A stretch of DNA of 64,000 nt, from NCBI RefSeq assembly GCF_000176135.1, contig NZ_ACZN01000011.1, forward strand, positions 1 to 64,000. Reading direction: 5' to 3'. This DNA is from Vibrio coralliilyticus ATCC BAA-450 (GTDB taxonomy: Bacteria > Pseudomonadota > Gammaproteobacteria > Enterobacterales > Vibrionaceae). Below, piece after piece: positions 39,718-48,824 of this stretch. Below the pieces are notes generated by a model. That model ran no database searches. It worked only from the letters and a program-made list of their open reading frames with translations, and was not told the DNA's origin. The stretch's first letter is position 1. Every line of letters starts with the position of its first letter. The position numbers and the translations under genes were made by a program.

Positions 39718-42513
39718 ATGGCTCGTATTCCTGACAACCCGTTGATTTTGATTGACGGTTCTTCTTATCTTTACCGCGCATTTCATGCTTATCCGGGCAC
39801 TATGAGCAACGGTGATATCCCGACGAACGCTGTTTATGGTGTTGTAAACATGCTACGCAGTATGATGCGTCAGTTTGCCTCTGAGCGTATCGCAGTGGTC
39901 TTTGATGCTAAGGGAAAAACCTTCCGTGATGAGATGTATCCGGAATACAAAGCCAACCGTCCTCCGATGCCTGATGATCTCCGTTGTCAGATTGAACCTC
40001 TGCACAATGTGATTCGCGCAATGGGTTTGCCTCTGATCTGTGTTCCGGGTGTGGAAGCGGATGATGTGATTGGTACGCTCGCGTATCAGGCTTCACAAGC
40101 GGGGATGCCAGTATTGATCAGTACCGGCGATAAAGATATGGCGCAGTTGGTGGATGACAACGTGACTCTGATCAACACCATGACCAATGTGGTGATGGAT
40201 CGAGAAGGCGTGATTGAAAAATTTGGTATCCCACCAGAGCTGATTATCGATTATCTCGCTTTGATGGGCGACAAAGTCGATAACATCCCAGGTGTACCGG
40301 GTGTCGGTGATAAGACCGCAACTGCACTACTGCAGGGTATCGGCAGTTTGGAAAAGCTGTACGACAATCTTGATGATATTGCATCACTTGGGTTCCGTGG
40401 ATCGAAGACCATGGCGAAAAAGCTGGTCGATAACAAAGAAGAAGCGTTTCTTTCTTACGAGCTTGCCACGATTAAGTTGGATGTTGAGCTGGAAGAAACG
40501 CCAGACTCACTGCTCAAGGCTGAACCGAATACCGATGAGCTGATCAAACTGTATGGCCAGCTAGTCTTCAAATCTTGGCTCAATGAATTACTGGAAGGTG
40601 GTACGGGTGTTGTCGTGGCAGATGAAAAGTCCGGCGCAGCGTCGGGGGCTGGAGCCTCTGCCACAGCCAGCGAGATCGATACCTCTGCAGTGACGATTGA
40701 TCGCAGCCAGTACGAAACCATTCTTGACCAACAGGCATTCAATACTTGGTTAGATAAACTCAAAGCGGCGGATGTCTTCGCGTTTGATACCGAAACCGAC
40801 AGCCTCGATTACATGGTGGCGAATCTGGTTGGTGTGTCGTTTGCGACAGAAGAAGGCGTCGCTGCATACGTGCCTGTGGCGCATGATTATCTTGATGCGC
40901 CAGAGCAGCTTGATCGCGATTGGGTACTAGAGCAATTGAAGCCGATTCTTGAAGATGATGCTCAGGCGAAAGTGGGGCAGAATCTAAAATACGATGCGTC
41001 GGTATTGGCTCGCTACGGCATTGAGATGAAAGGCATTAAGCATGACACCATGCTCGCGTCATACGTTTACAACAGCGTGGGTGGCAAGCATGATATGGAC
41101 AGCCTGGCACTGCGATTCCTTCAGCACAGCTGCATTTCTTTTGAGCAGATTGCGGGTAAAGGCAAGAAGCAGCTGACGTTCAATCAGATTGAACTGGAAC
41201 AAGCTTCACCATACGCCGCAGAAGATGCTGATGTGACCCTCCGTTTACACAATCGCTTGCTCGCCAACATTGAGCAGGATGAAAAGCTGAAGACCATCTA
41301 TGAAGAGGTCGAAGTGCCGCTGGTTCCCGTTTTATCACGTATTGAACGCACAGGCGTGTTGATTGATGACATGAAGCTGGCCGCTCAGTCGCAGGAAATT
41401 GCGTTGCGCCTTGATGAGTTGGAGCAGCAAGCGTTTGAAATCGCGGAGCAAGAGTTCAACATGAATTCGCCAAAGCAGCTGCAAGCGATTCTGTTTGAGA
41501 AAATGGGTCTGCCGGTTGTGAAGAAAACGCCATCGGGTACGCCTTCAACTAATGAAGAGGTTCTGCAGGAGTTGGCGCTGGATTACCCGTTGCCAAAATT
41601 GATCCTCGAATATCGTGGCTTAGCGAAGCTCAAATCAACTTATACTGATAAGCTGCCGAAAATGATTAATCCTGAAACAGGCCGTGTCCATACGTCTTAT
41701 CATCAGGCTGTAACCGCGACTGGCCGTCTATCTTCGACCGATCCTAACCTGCAGAATATCCCAATCCGTAATGATGAAGGTAGACGTATTCGCCAGGCGT
41801 TTATTGCACCACATGGTTACAAGATCATGGCGGTCGATTACTCCCAGATTGAATTGCGTATTATGGCGCACCTTTCAGGAGACAAAGCGCTACTAGATGC
41901 CTTCCAGCAAGGAAAAGACATTCATGCAGCGACAGCGGCTGAAATCATTGGTGTGGACATCGAGCAGGTGTCAGCTGAACAGCGTCGTCGTGCGAAAGCG
42001 GTCAACTTTGGCCTTATTTATGGTATGAGTGCTTTTGGTCTGGCAAAACAGTTGGGTATTCCACGTGGCGAAGCACAGCAATACATGGATACCTACTTTG
42101 AGCGCTACCCAGGTGTGATGCAATACATGGAAGACACACGTAGTGCCGCAGCTGAACAAGGTTATGTCGAAACCATCTTTGGCCGTCGTCTGCATCTGCC
42201 AGAAATAAAATCACGCAACGGCATGCGTCGTAAAGCGGCAGAACGTGCTGCGATCAACGCTCCAATGCAGGGCACAGCAGCGGACATCATCAAGAAAGCC
42301 ATGCTATTGGTGGATGAATGGATTGAGAGCCAAGGCCAGGGTCGAGTGAAATTGCTGATGCAGGTGCACGATGAACTGGTCTTCGAAGTTCAGGAGTCAG
42401 CATTAGCCGAAATTGAAAGTAAAGTACAAGAATTGATGGAATCCGCCGCTCAGCTGGATGTACCTTTGATTGCGGAAGCGGGTCATGGTGACAACTGGGA
42501 TCAGGCGCACTAG
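39718..42513 (+). CDS. polA: DNA polymerase I
   Basis: A 931-residue PolA. Domains: 5'-3' exonuclease (about 1-300; [41 protein letters not shown]), 3'-5' proofreading exonuclease (about 340-540; [11 protein letters not shown]) and polymerase (about 560-931) with motif [10 protein letters not shown], motif [14 protein letters not shown] and motif [10 protein letters not shown]. The Met at 39718 is used because the protein then starts [27 protein letters not shown] sequence as in E. coli; an earlier GTG start adds 27 unlikely residues. spf follows, as in enterics. Confidence 0.97.
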   Translation: MARIPDNPLILIDGSSYLYRAFHAYPGTMSNGDIPTNAVYGVVNMLRSMMRQFASERIAVVFDAKGKTFRDEMYPEYKANRPPMPDDLRCQIEPLHNVIRAMGLPLICVPGVEADDVIGTLAYQASQAGMPVLISTGDKDMAQLVDDNVTLINTMTNVVMDREGVIEKFGIPPELIIDYLALMGDKVDNIPGVPGVGDKTATALLQGIGSLEKLYDNLDDIASLGFRGSKTMAKKLVDNKEEAFLSYELATIKLDVELEETPDSLLKAEPNTDELIKLYGQLVFKSWLNELLEGGTGVVVADEKSGAASGAGASATASEIDTSAVTIDRSQYETILDQQAFNTWLDKLKAADVFAFDTETDSLDYMVANLVGVSFATEEGVAAYVPVAHDYLDAPEQLDRDWVLEQLKPILEDDAQAKVGQNLKYDASVLARYGIEMKGIKHDTMLASYVYNSVGGKHDMDSLALRFLQHSCISFEQIAGKGKKQLTFNQIELEQASPYAAEDADVTLRLHNRLLANIEQDEKLKTIYEEVEVPLVPVLSRIERTGVLIDDMKLAAQSQEIALRLDELEQQAFEIAEQEFNMNSPKQLQAILFEKMGLPVVKKTPSGTPSTNEEVLQELALDYPLPKLILEYRGLAKLKSTYTDKLPKMINPETGRVHTSYHQAVTATGRLSSTDPNLQNIPIRNDEGRRIRQAFIAPHGYKIMAVDYSQIELRIMAHLSGDKALLDAFQQGKDIHAATAAEIIGVDIEQVSAEQRRRAKAVNFGLIYGMSAFGLAKQLGIPRGEAQQYMDTYFERYPGVMQYMEDTRSAAAEQGYVETIFGRRLHLPEIKSRNGMRRKAAERAAINAPMQGTAADIIKKAMLLVDEWIESQGQGRVKLLMQVHDELVFEVQESALAEIESKVQELMESAAQLDVPLIAEAGHGDNWDQAH

Positions 42514-42546
42514 ACAAAAAATAGCCAAAATTGATTGAATAATATG

Positions 42547-42575
42547 AGCCAGCGCCCAATCGCTGGCTTTTTTTT
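42547..42575 (+). terminator. Rho-independent terminator after polA
   Basis: An 8-bp stem AGCCAGCG / CGCTGGCT with a 6-nt loop and a run of eight T residues. Confidence 0.92.
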
Positions 42576-42688
42576 GTTCCTAAAAAAGCAACCATTCAAA
42601 AGTGAGTATTGTAGTTTAATAAAATTTTAATGAAAAAAAATTACAAAAAGAGTTTTCATTTCTGACCAATTGTTGTACATTAAACGGC

Positions 42689-42794
42689 GTAGGGTACAGA
42701 GGTAAGATGTTCTATCTTTCAGACCTTTTGTTTCACGTTATTGGATTAGGCTGATTCAGCCGCCCCAGTCAGTATTTGACTGGGGCGTTTTTTA
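42689..42794 (+). ncRNA. spf: Spot 42 small RNA
   Basis: The sequence from GTAGGGTACAGAGGTAAGAT onward is nearly identical to E. coli Spot 42 for its first 60 bases and ends in the same terminator stem CGCCCCAGTCA / TGACTGGGGCG with a T run. Located between polA and engB, its conserved place. Spot 42 is repressed by CRP-cAMP and represses secondary carbon and central metabolism genes through Hfq. Confidence 0.96.
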
Positions 42795-43128
42795 TTGTGC
42801 TAAAGAAAATTTCAATACATTTCAAATCTTTATTGCCATTCTCATAGATAATACAGCTTTAACGGCTTCTCACTACCACATCACTTGTTCCTAATATTCA
42901 CTATTCACAGCATTTGGTAACTCAGACCAATTTTGTAAGAAAACTTCAGTCACACTTTTATTTTTTTAAACAGAAAACCAAACCCGAACTCGCGCGCCTT
43001 GTTGGGTGTTAATAATGAATTTTTTCATATTTTTTAGCGTTTTATCGGTAGAAGGGGTTGTTGGAGAGGGAAGTGGAAGAGGAAAAATCAGACGTTGCAT
43101 TGTTTGCGGCTTTGAACAATCCTATTCG
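42795..43128. other. Intergenic region between spf and a candidate sRNA
   Basis: About 330 AT-rich bases with no convincing gene. An open frame on the + strand from 43006 has no ribosome binding site, runs through a terminator and antisense into engB, and is dismissed. Confidence 0.5.
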
Positions 43129-43140
43129 CATAATAATAAC

Positions 43141-43192
43141 TACCTCCTATTTCTCTCCCGTTGCCCCACCAGGATGGTGGGGATTTTTATTT
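43141..43192 (+). ncRNA. Candidate small RNA between spf and engB
   Basis: A strong terminator (CCCCACCA / TGGTGGGG with loop GGA, then ATTTTTATTT) lies at 43165-43192 with no gene in front of it. A CATAAT -10 element at 43129-43134 would start a transcript near 43141, giving about 52 nt beginning TACCTCCTATTTCTCTCCCG, a CU-rich, anti-Shine-Dalgarno-like 5' part. I recall that a short sRNA has been described just downstream of spf in Aliivibrio; whether this is the same one needs comparison. No good -35 is seen. Confidence 0.55.
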
Positions 43193-43275
43193 CTAAGCCT
43201 TTTCTTTTTCAATGTTACTCTTCAGACACAAAAAAGCCCCACATGAGTGAGGCTGATTTCGATTTTGTTCTGTGC

Positions 43276-43938
43276 TTATTCTTGATCGTCGCTTTGCTGA
43301 TCTTCGATAATCTCGTCAGTCAGCTGCGCTGCGATAGCAGGGGCAAACCACTCATCAAGTTTATTACGCAGTACGTCAACGCCAATGCCTTTCAGAGAAG
43401 AAAACGCGGCAACACTCACGTCACCACCGAACCCAGCAGAATCCTTCTTGATCTTAAGCACCTGAGCTTTGCGCGCGCCACTTTTCAGTTTATCTGCTTT
43501 GGTCAGTAGGACCTGTACAGGGATGCCGCTGTCAACTGCCCAGAAGATTAGCTGCTGATCGAGGTCCTTCATTGGGTGGCGAATGTCCATCAATACGACT
43601 AAACCTTTGAGACTTTGACGCTTTTGTAGGTATTCACCGAGTGATTTTTGCCACTTCTTTTTCATTTCCAGCGGTACTTGAGCAAAGCCATATCCCGGCA
43701 AATCGACGATGTGGCAGCCATCGGTCACTTTAAACAGGTTGATTAACTGAGTTCGACCTGGTGTTTTACTGGTTTTTGCTAAACTTCTCTGATTCGTCAG
43801 TCGGTTAAGAGAACTCGATTTGCCCGCGTTGGAGCGTCCTGCGAACGCAACTTCGATACCTTCATCTTCAGGCATGTGACGAATATCAGGTGCACTGGTG
43901 ATGAAATGGGTGTTTTGATAATGAATTTTTACGCTCAC
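43276..43938 (-). CDS. engB: Ribosome biogenesis GTPase EngB (YihA/YsxC)
   Basis: A 220-residue GTPase needed for 50S subunit assembly. GTPase motifs: GRSNAGKSS (G1), TPGRT (G2), DLPGYG (G3), LTKADKL (G4) and AFSSLKG (G5). The open frame reaches 44208, but that part overlaps cytochrome c4; the GTG at 43938 is chosen because GGAG lies 6 bases upstream and the protein then starts [18 protein letters not shown], aligning with E. coli EngB. It is divergent from cytochrome c4. Confidence 0.94.
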   Translation of the reverse strand: MSVKIHYQNTHFITSAPDIRHMPEDEGIEVAFAGRSNAGKSSSLNRLTNQRSLAKTSKTPGRTQLINLFKVTDGCHIVDLPGYGFAQVPLEMKKKWQKSLGEYLQKRQSLKGLVVLMDIRHPMKDLDQQLIFWAVDSGIPVQVLLTKADKLKSGARKAQVLKIKKDSAGFGGDVSVAAFSSLKGIGVDVLRNKLDEWFAPAIAAQLTDEIIEDQQSDDQE

Positions 43939-44086
43939 TGTTAACTCCATCTCGACTTTGTGTAGTCGATTGATTACTTTTTTGTGAAATTGTGTAAAAT
44001 AACCGTGCTCGGCATAAGGTCGCCTATTGTACCATGAGTGGCAACTCTGAGTGGTACTGGAAGCTTGATAATTATAATGGAATGTC

Positions 44087-44704
44087 ATGAAGAAATTAGC
44101 GCTAATCTTGAGTCTTTTAGCCAGCTGCTCTGTATGGGCCCAAGGCAGTATTGAAGCTGGTAAAGCAAAATCCCAAACTTGTGTTGCCTGCCACGGTGCT
44201 GATGGCAACAGTCAACTCGCAATGTACCCTAAGCTAGCAGGTCAGCATGCTAAATATATTGAGAAGCAGCTGAAAGACCTCAAGCTGGGTATGACCAGTG
44301 GTGGTAAGCAGGGTCGTGTTGATCCAGTAATGGGCGGTATGGCAATGCCACTGTCTGAGCAGGATATGAAAGATCTTGCAGCTTACTATGCATCACTACC
44401 AATTTCGCACAACACTACGCCTGAAAATGTAGTGGAACAAGGCAAAACTCTTTATACGGCGGGTGATGCTTCACGTGGTCTGACAGCATGTATTGCTTGT
44501 CATGGTCCTCGTGGTAACGGCACTGAGCTTTCAGGTTTCCCTAAAATTTCTGGTCAGCACGCTGACTACATTAAAGCTCAGCTAGTTAAATTCCGCGATG
44601 GCTCTCGTGCTAACGACATGAACGGCATGATGCAAGATATCGCAAAGAAACTGACAGACGAAGACATCGATACTTTGTCTAAATATGTTGGCGGCCTACA
44701 CTAA
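44087..44704 (+). CDS. Cytochrome c4 (dihaem)
   Basis: A 205-residue periplasmic dihaem cytochrome. A signal peptide (1-18, ending SVWA) precedes two similar domains, each with a CxxCH haem site: CVACH (about 32-36) and CIACH (about 132-136). Each is followed by a conserved [10 protein letters not shown] or [10 protein letters not shown] segment. Met axial ligands are likely in MAMPLS and the equivalent position of domain 2. It donates electrons to terminal oxidases. It is divergent from engB; the 148-bp gap holds both promoters. Confidence 0.95.
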   Translation: MKKLALILSLLASCSVWAQGSIEAGKAKSQTCVACHGADGNSQLAMYPKLAGQHAKYIEKQLKDLKLGMTSGGKQGRVDPVMGGMAMPLSEQDMKDLAAYYASLPISHNTTPENVVEQGKTLYTAGDASRGLTACIACHGPRGNGTELSGFPKISGQHADYIKAQLVKFRDGSRANDMNGMMQDIAKKLTDEDIDTLSKYVGGLH

Positions 44705-44743
44705 GCCCTATTAAATACTGCCCGAGCAATGTTGTATTGAATG

Positions 44744-44769
44744 AGCCCAGACGAAAGTCTGGGCTTTTT
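44744..44769 (+). terminator. Rho-independent terminator after cytochrome c4
   Basis: A 9-bp stem AGCCCAGAC / GTCTGGGCT with a GAAA tetraloop, followed by TTTTC. Confidence 0.9.
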
Positions 44770-44827
44770 CGTATGACACAGGTCACATCACCTTTTTGCT
44801 TGTGTGGCTCCATCTTTCCCGAGCTTT

Positions 44828-44845
44828 TGTAAGAGATCGGCTATC
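44828..44845. promoter_or_regulatory. Possible GacA/VarA-type upstream box
   Basis: TGTAAGAGAT followed by an imperfect inverted partner (CTATCTTCG) resembles one arm of the TGTAAG-N6-CTTACA box that response regulators GacA/UvrY/VarA use upstream of csrB-type genes. It is about 150 bases before the predicted start of the CsrB-like RNA, the usual distance. The second arm is poor. Confidence 0.4.
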
Positions 44846-44978
44846 TTCGCTTGTGCTCATTTCTTTGTGTTTTTTGTAACTATTTGAAAAGTAATAAAAG
44901 AAGTTTGGTGGGTAAAAAAAAGCCGATTTTTTTCTTCAGGTGGATTGTTCAAAATTGGTCAATCGTTAAAGTGTACTC

Positions 44979-45318
44979 ATCGGCAGGGCGCTGATACGGA
45001 ATTTAGACCATGATGGTCTCCAAGGATGCAGGCGATGGATGCTTGGAGGTCTCAAAGGAATTTAGGTAAGCAGGAAGCTTACTGGATAGGGATGGTCGAC
45101 TCGTCTAATGGTTTAGACAGCGAAAAGGATCAGGCTAAGGACTAGCCCAGATACTGGATGTAAACGGAAAGCCAAAATTCACCAGGACGGTGAAAAACAA
45201 CACCTTTTGCAGGGAAAGCGCCAAAAACAAATGGAAATTTGATGCACGATAATCCGTGCAACACAGTTTCGCCGAAAGGCATTTTTAGAAAGCGATAGAA
45301 TTATCTATCGCTTTTTTT
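44979..45318 (+). ncRNA. csrB: CsrB-family regulatory RNA
   Basis: About 340 nt without coding potential, holding some fifteen GGA triplets, many as AGGA or GGGA in short hairpin loops, and ending in a strong terminator (AAGCGATAGA / TCTATCGCTT, loop ATTA, T run, 45290-45318). This is the mark of CsrB/CsrC RNAs, which soak up the translational regulator CsrA. A promoter TTGTTC (44945-44950), 16 bases, TAAAGT would start it near 44979. Vibrio carry several such RNAs, so the number of this copy is not assigned. Confidence 0.88.
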
Positions 45319-45491
45319 ATATCTGAAATCCACCGACCTCCATCTTCTGCCAGCACGGTTCCTTTATTCCATCGATAAGATTATTGGTCGGAGAGGGAAT
45401 ATTTCACTGAATCGATGATTATTTGCACAATAGTGCTCCACTCTCTTGCCACTTTCTGGTATGTTTCGCATCCCTGTTTGAGGATGTCATC

Positions 45492-46130
45492 ATGCACCAC
45501 TGTCCACTTTGCCATAACCCGGAATCACTGCATTACTTCGAAGATAAGCGTCGCGAGTATCTTCAATGTGCGCAATGTGAGCTGGTGTTTGTTAATCCAG
45601 AGCAAAGATTGGATGCAAAGGCTGAAAAAGCCCACTACGATCTGCATGAGAACGATCCAAATGATGCTGGCTATCGTACCTTTTTATCGCGGGTTGCAGA
45701 CCCCATATTGGAACGTATTGAGCCAGGCTCAACAGGAATAGATTTTGGTTGTGGCCCCGGGCCAACACTCTCTTTGATGTTGCAGGAGCAGGGACACAAC
45801 ATGTCGTTGTACGACCTCTATTATCACCCTAATACTGAGGTGCTAGATTGTACGTATGACTTTATGACTGCCACTGAGGTGATCGAGCACTTGTATCATC
45901 CGGATCAGATATGGCAGCAATGGTTGAATTTAGTTAAGCCAGGTGGCTGGATTGGTCTGATGACCAAGATGGTCATTGATGTCGAAGCGTTTGCCAAATG
46001 GCACTATAAAAATGACCCAACGCATGTGGTCTTTTTTAGCCGCAATACGTTTAGGTACTTGGCAGAGCGGGATCAGCTCAAGCTTGAATTTATTGGTAAT
46101 GATGTAATTTTACTGAGGAAAGCCCAGTAA
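45492..46130 (+). CDS. SAM-dependent methyltransferase with N-terminal zinc ribbon
   Basis: A 212-residue class I methyltransferase. The N-terminus has two CxxC pairs (CPLC, residues 4-7; CAQC, about 26-29) forming a likely zinc ribbon. The SAM motif is TGIDFGCGPGPTL, followed by DFMTATEVIEHLYHPDQIW and LVKPGGWIGLMTKM, the Methyltransf_23 pattern. The ATG at 45492 is preceded by GAGGATG; the frame is open 23 codons earlier without support. The substrate is unknown. yihI starts at its stop (overlap of 1 base). Confidence 0.87.
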   Translation: MHHCPLCHNPESLHYFEDKRREYLQCAQCELVFVNPEQRLDAKAEKAHYDLHENDPNDAGYRTFLSRVADPILERIEPGSTGIDFGCGPGPTLSLMLQEQGHNMSLYDLYYHPNTEVLDCTYDFMTATEVIEHLYHPDQIWQQWLNLVKPGGWIGLMTKMVIDVEAFAKWHYKNDPTHVVFFSRNTFRYLAERDQLKLEFIGNDVILLRKAQ

Positions 46131-46687
46131 TGAGCCGTAGTAAGAAAGTAAGATCGGGCGGTAATGGCGACGTTATCGTCGTTCGTAATCGCACAGAATC
46201 AGACGTTGAAGGGCGTCTGCGCAAGAAAGAGAAAAAACGCAAAGGTCTAAAGACGGGCGGTCGTAACTCTGAAGCGAAGCAAAATAAACAGCAGACAGCG
46301 GGACAAAAGCGCGACCCACGTTTAGGAAGCAAGAAGAAAATTCCTCTTGTGGTTGAAGCGGTGAAGAAGCCAACCAAAGCAGAACGTCGAGTCAACGCAG
46401 AACAAGAGCTAGAGATGCTGGAAAATGATGCTCAGCTGAATGTCTTGCTTGATCGCCTTGATAATGGTGAAAGCCTAGGCGCAGGTCTACAGAAATACGT
46501 CGATGAGAAATTAGCGCGTATTGAAATTCTGATGAAGCAACTTGGCCTCTATGAAGAGGAAGAAGAGCCAGAAGTCGTTGAAGAGCCAAGCGCTCCTGTG
46601 GCGAAAAAGGTGAGTAAGAAAGCCTCATCAGAAGATGAACTGCTGTCGCAGTTTGAAGATCTGGATTTGGACCAGTTTAAAGGGTAA
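46130..46687 (+). CDS. yihI: Der GTPase-activating protein YihI
   Basis: A 185-residue, highly charged protein. The basic N-terminus (RSKKVRSGG, RKKEKKRKGLKTGGRN) and the conserved KRDPRLGSKKKIPL and AEQELEMLENDAQLNVLLDRLDNGE mark YihI, which stimulates the GTPase Der in 50S ribosome assembly. A Glu-rich tail ends FEDLDLDQFKG. It follows the methyltransferase gene with 1-base overlap and precedes a DUF2489 gene by 8 bases. Confidence 0.94.
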   Translation: MSRSKKVRSGGNGDVIVVRNRTESDVEGRLRKKEKKRKGLKTGGRNSEAKQNKQQTAGQKRDPRLGSKKKIPLVVEAVKKPTKAERRVNAEQELEMLENDAQLNVLLDRLDNGESLGAGLQKYVDEKLARIEILMKQLGLYEEEEEPEVVEEPSAPVAKKVSKKASSEDELLSQFEDLDLDQFKG

Positions 46688-46695
46688 AGCGATTC

Positions 46696-47184
46696 ATGAA
46701 CGTAACCTTGTTAGCCATTGCTGGTGGAGTCATTGTTCTCGGCTTAGCGTCCTATGCAGGTTACCTTCTGCTCCAGTTGAAGAAGCAAAAGGAATTGCAG
46801 GAACAGCATAAGAAGCTTGCCATCGAAAAGCGTAACGCCAACATCTTTGAAAACGTCCATATATTGTGTATGGCCGGTATTCAGGGCCAGTGTGATTTAT
46901 CGGAAATCAGTATTCGTGTCTACAACATCATGGACTACGTTCAGGGTGAAGACCGTGTTGATTTTGATAAGGAATTCCCGGCGACCGCCGAGCTTTTCCA
47001 CATTGTAAAAGATATGCCTCGCGGTGAAGATCGCCAACAAATGGCGAAGAAAGAGCGCATGAAGCAAAATCTGGAACGCCACAAAGCCGAGTCGCGCCTT
47101 CAGGATGCGATTGTCGAAGAGCTCAAACTGCTGCAGAAAAAAGTTCAACCTTTAAACAACCAGATCAACATTCAGATGATCTAG
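46696..47184 (+). CDS. DUF2489-family membrane-anchored protein
   Basis: A 162-residue protein with an N-terminal membrane helix (about 5-26) followed by a charged, mainly helical cytoplasmic part (NANIFENVHILCMAGIQGQCDLSEISIRVYNIMDYV, given in part in two pieces here). I place it in the DUF2489 family by its sequence and its place between yihI and hemN, as in E. coli-like genomes. The function is unknown. Confidence 0.8.
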   Translation: MNVTLLAIAGGVIVLGLASYAGYLLLQLKKQKELQEQHKKLAIEKRNANIFENVHILCMAGIQGQCDLSEISIRVYNIMDYVQGEDRVDFDKEFPATAELFHIVKDMPRGEDRQQMAKKERMKQNLERHKAESRLQDAIVEELKLLQKKVQPLNNQINIQMI

Positions 47185-47199
47185 ATTGATACTTTAGTC

Positions 47200-47234
47200 A
47201 CTCGATCACTTACACTTATGGGGAGTGATCGAGT
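47200..47234. other. Inverted repeat upstream of hemN
   Basis: A perfect 11-bp inverted repeat ACTCGATCACT (47200-47210) / AGTGATCGAGT (47224-47234) with a 13-base loop. There is no T run, so it is not a classic terminator; it may be a processing structure or a protein site. It lies 136 bases before hemN. Confidence 0.5.
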
Positions 47235-47369
47235 TATCAATTCTGACTATTGTTACTCAAAAAGCGCTATGCCACCCGGCGACCAGCCTCAGCGTGTGGC
47301 AAAATAGCCCGCAAAAATATAACGGTTAATCACACCGGATACGCAATATAGCACTAACGGAAGAACACC

Positions 47370-48758
47370 ATGTCTCAGCAAGTCGTCGCAAGCCAACAAA
47401 TAGTATGGGATCAAGCCATTCTCGATAAGTACAACTATTCTGGTCCGCGTTATACGTCTTACCCTACCGCGTTGGAATTTCACGAAGCGTTTACCATTGC
47501 CGACTACGACATGGCTTGTACGGAATACCCGGAGCGTCCGCTGTCGCTCTACATCCATATTCCGTTCTGCCACAAGCTTTGCTACTACTGTGGCTGTAAT
47601 AAGGTCATCACCCGTCACGCACATAAAGCCGATGAGTATCTCGATGTTCTGGAGCAGGAAATCCTGACGCGAGCGTCTTTACTGCAAGGGCGCAAGGTGA
47701 CTCAGTTGCATTTTGGTGGTGGTACACCCACATTTCTGACCAAAGCCCAAATCAGCCGTTTGATGAACATTCTGCGTGCTGAATTTAGCTTTGAAGCTGA
47801 ATCGGAAATCAGTATTGAAGTCGATCCGCGTGAGATTGAGCTAGATATGCTTGATCACTTGCGAGAAGAGGGTTTTAACCGTTTAAGTATTGGCGTTCAG
47901 GACTTCAATAAAGAAGTGCAGAAGCTAGTCAATCGTGAACAGGACGAAGAGTTCATTTTTGCTATGGTTGAACGTGCGAAAAAGCTTGGTTTCCGTTCGA
48001 CCAATCTTGACCTGATTTACGGGCTACCGAAACAAACTCAAGCACGTTTCGCTGAAACGCTGGCTCAGGTGCTTGAGATGCAACCGGGTCGACTATCTAT
48101 CTTTAACTATGCTCACATGCCGCAACTGTTTGCTGCACAGCGTAAGATTAAAGACGAAGACCTGCCGCAAGCCGAAGAAAAAATGGCGATCCTTCAGGAT
48201 ACGATCGCGACGCTGACCAATGCTGGTTATCAGTTTATCGGTATGGACCACTTTGCTCAGCCGGATGATGAATTGGCCGTGGCTCAGCGCAATGGCATCC
48301 TGCACCGCAATTTCCAAGGCTATACCACACAAGGTGAATGTGACTTGGTTGGCTTTGGTGTTTCCGCTATCTCTATGATTGGCGATGCGTACGCACAGAA
48401 TCAGAAAGAACTGAAAAAGTACTATGCTCAGGTTAATGAGCAGCGCCATGCATTGTGGAAAGGGGTCGCCTTAGATGGTGATGACCTTCTGCGCCGTGAA
48501 GTCATCAAGCAGCTAATCTGTAACTTCAAACTTGATAAAGTATCAGTCGAGACGGAGTTTGATGTCGAGTTTAATCACTACTTCAAAGAAGATCTCGAGC
48601 TGCTGCAAACCTTTATTGATGATGAGCTAGTGGAAGTCGACAACAAAGAGATCCGAGTGACATTGCGCGGTCGTCTACTGATTCGCAATATCTGTATGTG
48701 TTTTGATAAGTACCTCCGAGCGAAGGCGCGTCAGCAGCAATTCTCGCGAGTGATTTAA
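47370..48758 (+). CDS. hemN: Oxygen-independent coproporphyrinogen III dehydrogenase HemN
   Basis: A 462-residue radical-SAM enzyme that oxidatively decarboxylates coproporphyrinogen III without oxygen. Conserved: KYNYSGPRYTSYPTA, the cluster motif CHKLCYYCGC, LHFGGGTPTFL, IEVDPREIELDMLDHL, RLSIGVQDFN, MDHFAQPDDELA and a C-terminal RNICMCFDKYLR. Nearly collinear with E. coli HemN. No clear FNR box is seen in the 185-bp upstream region. A terminator follows. Confidence 0.97.
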   Translation: MSQQVVASQQIVWDQAILDKYNYSGPRYTSYPTALEFHEAFTIADYDMACTEYPERPLSLYIHIPFCHKLCYYCGCNKVITRHAHKADEYLDVLEQEILTRASLLQGRKVTQLHFGGGTPTFLTKAQISRLMNILRAEFSFEAESEISIEVDPREIELDMLDHLREEGFNRLSIGVQDFNKEVQKLVNREQDEEFIFAMVERAKKLGFRSTNLDLIYGLPKQTQARFAETLAQVLEMQPGRLSIFNYAHMPQLFAAQRKIKDEDLPQAEEKMAILQDTIATLTNAGYQFIGMDHFAQPDDELAVAQRNGILHRNFQGYTTQGECDLVGFGVSAISMIGDAYAQNQKELKKYYAQVNEQRHALWKGVALDGDDLLRREVIKQLICNFKLDKVSVETEFDVEFNHYFKEDLELLQTFIDDELVEVDNKEIRVTLRGRLLIRNICMCFDKYLRAKARQQQFSRVI

Positions 48759-48779
48759 TCGCAGCCGGCCATGAACAAT

Positions 48780-48806
48780 AAAGCCACCGAGAACGGTGGC
48801 TTTATT
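48780..48806. terminator. Terminator between hemN and ilvY
   Basis: A stem AAAGCCACC / GGTGGCTTT with a short loop, then ATTGTTT. It may act in both directions for the convergent hemN and ilvY. Confidence 0.8.
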
Positions 48807-48824
48807 GTTTCTGCGGGTAACCAG

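Noticed and set aside
42689..42794. A parS half-site (TTTCACGT) inside spf
   Set aside because: Only half the palindrome is present and the bases are part of the conserved Spot 42 sequence.
43006..43509. A 167-codon open frame on the + strand
   Set aside because: It has no ribosome site, crosses a strong terminator and runs antisense through engB.
43939..44208. A longer engB start
   Set aside because: It would overlap the cytochrome c4 signal peptide region; the GTG at 43938 has a good ribosome site and aligns with E. coli EngB.
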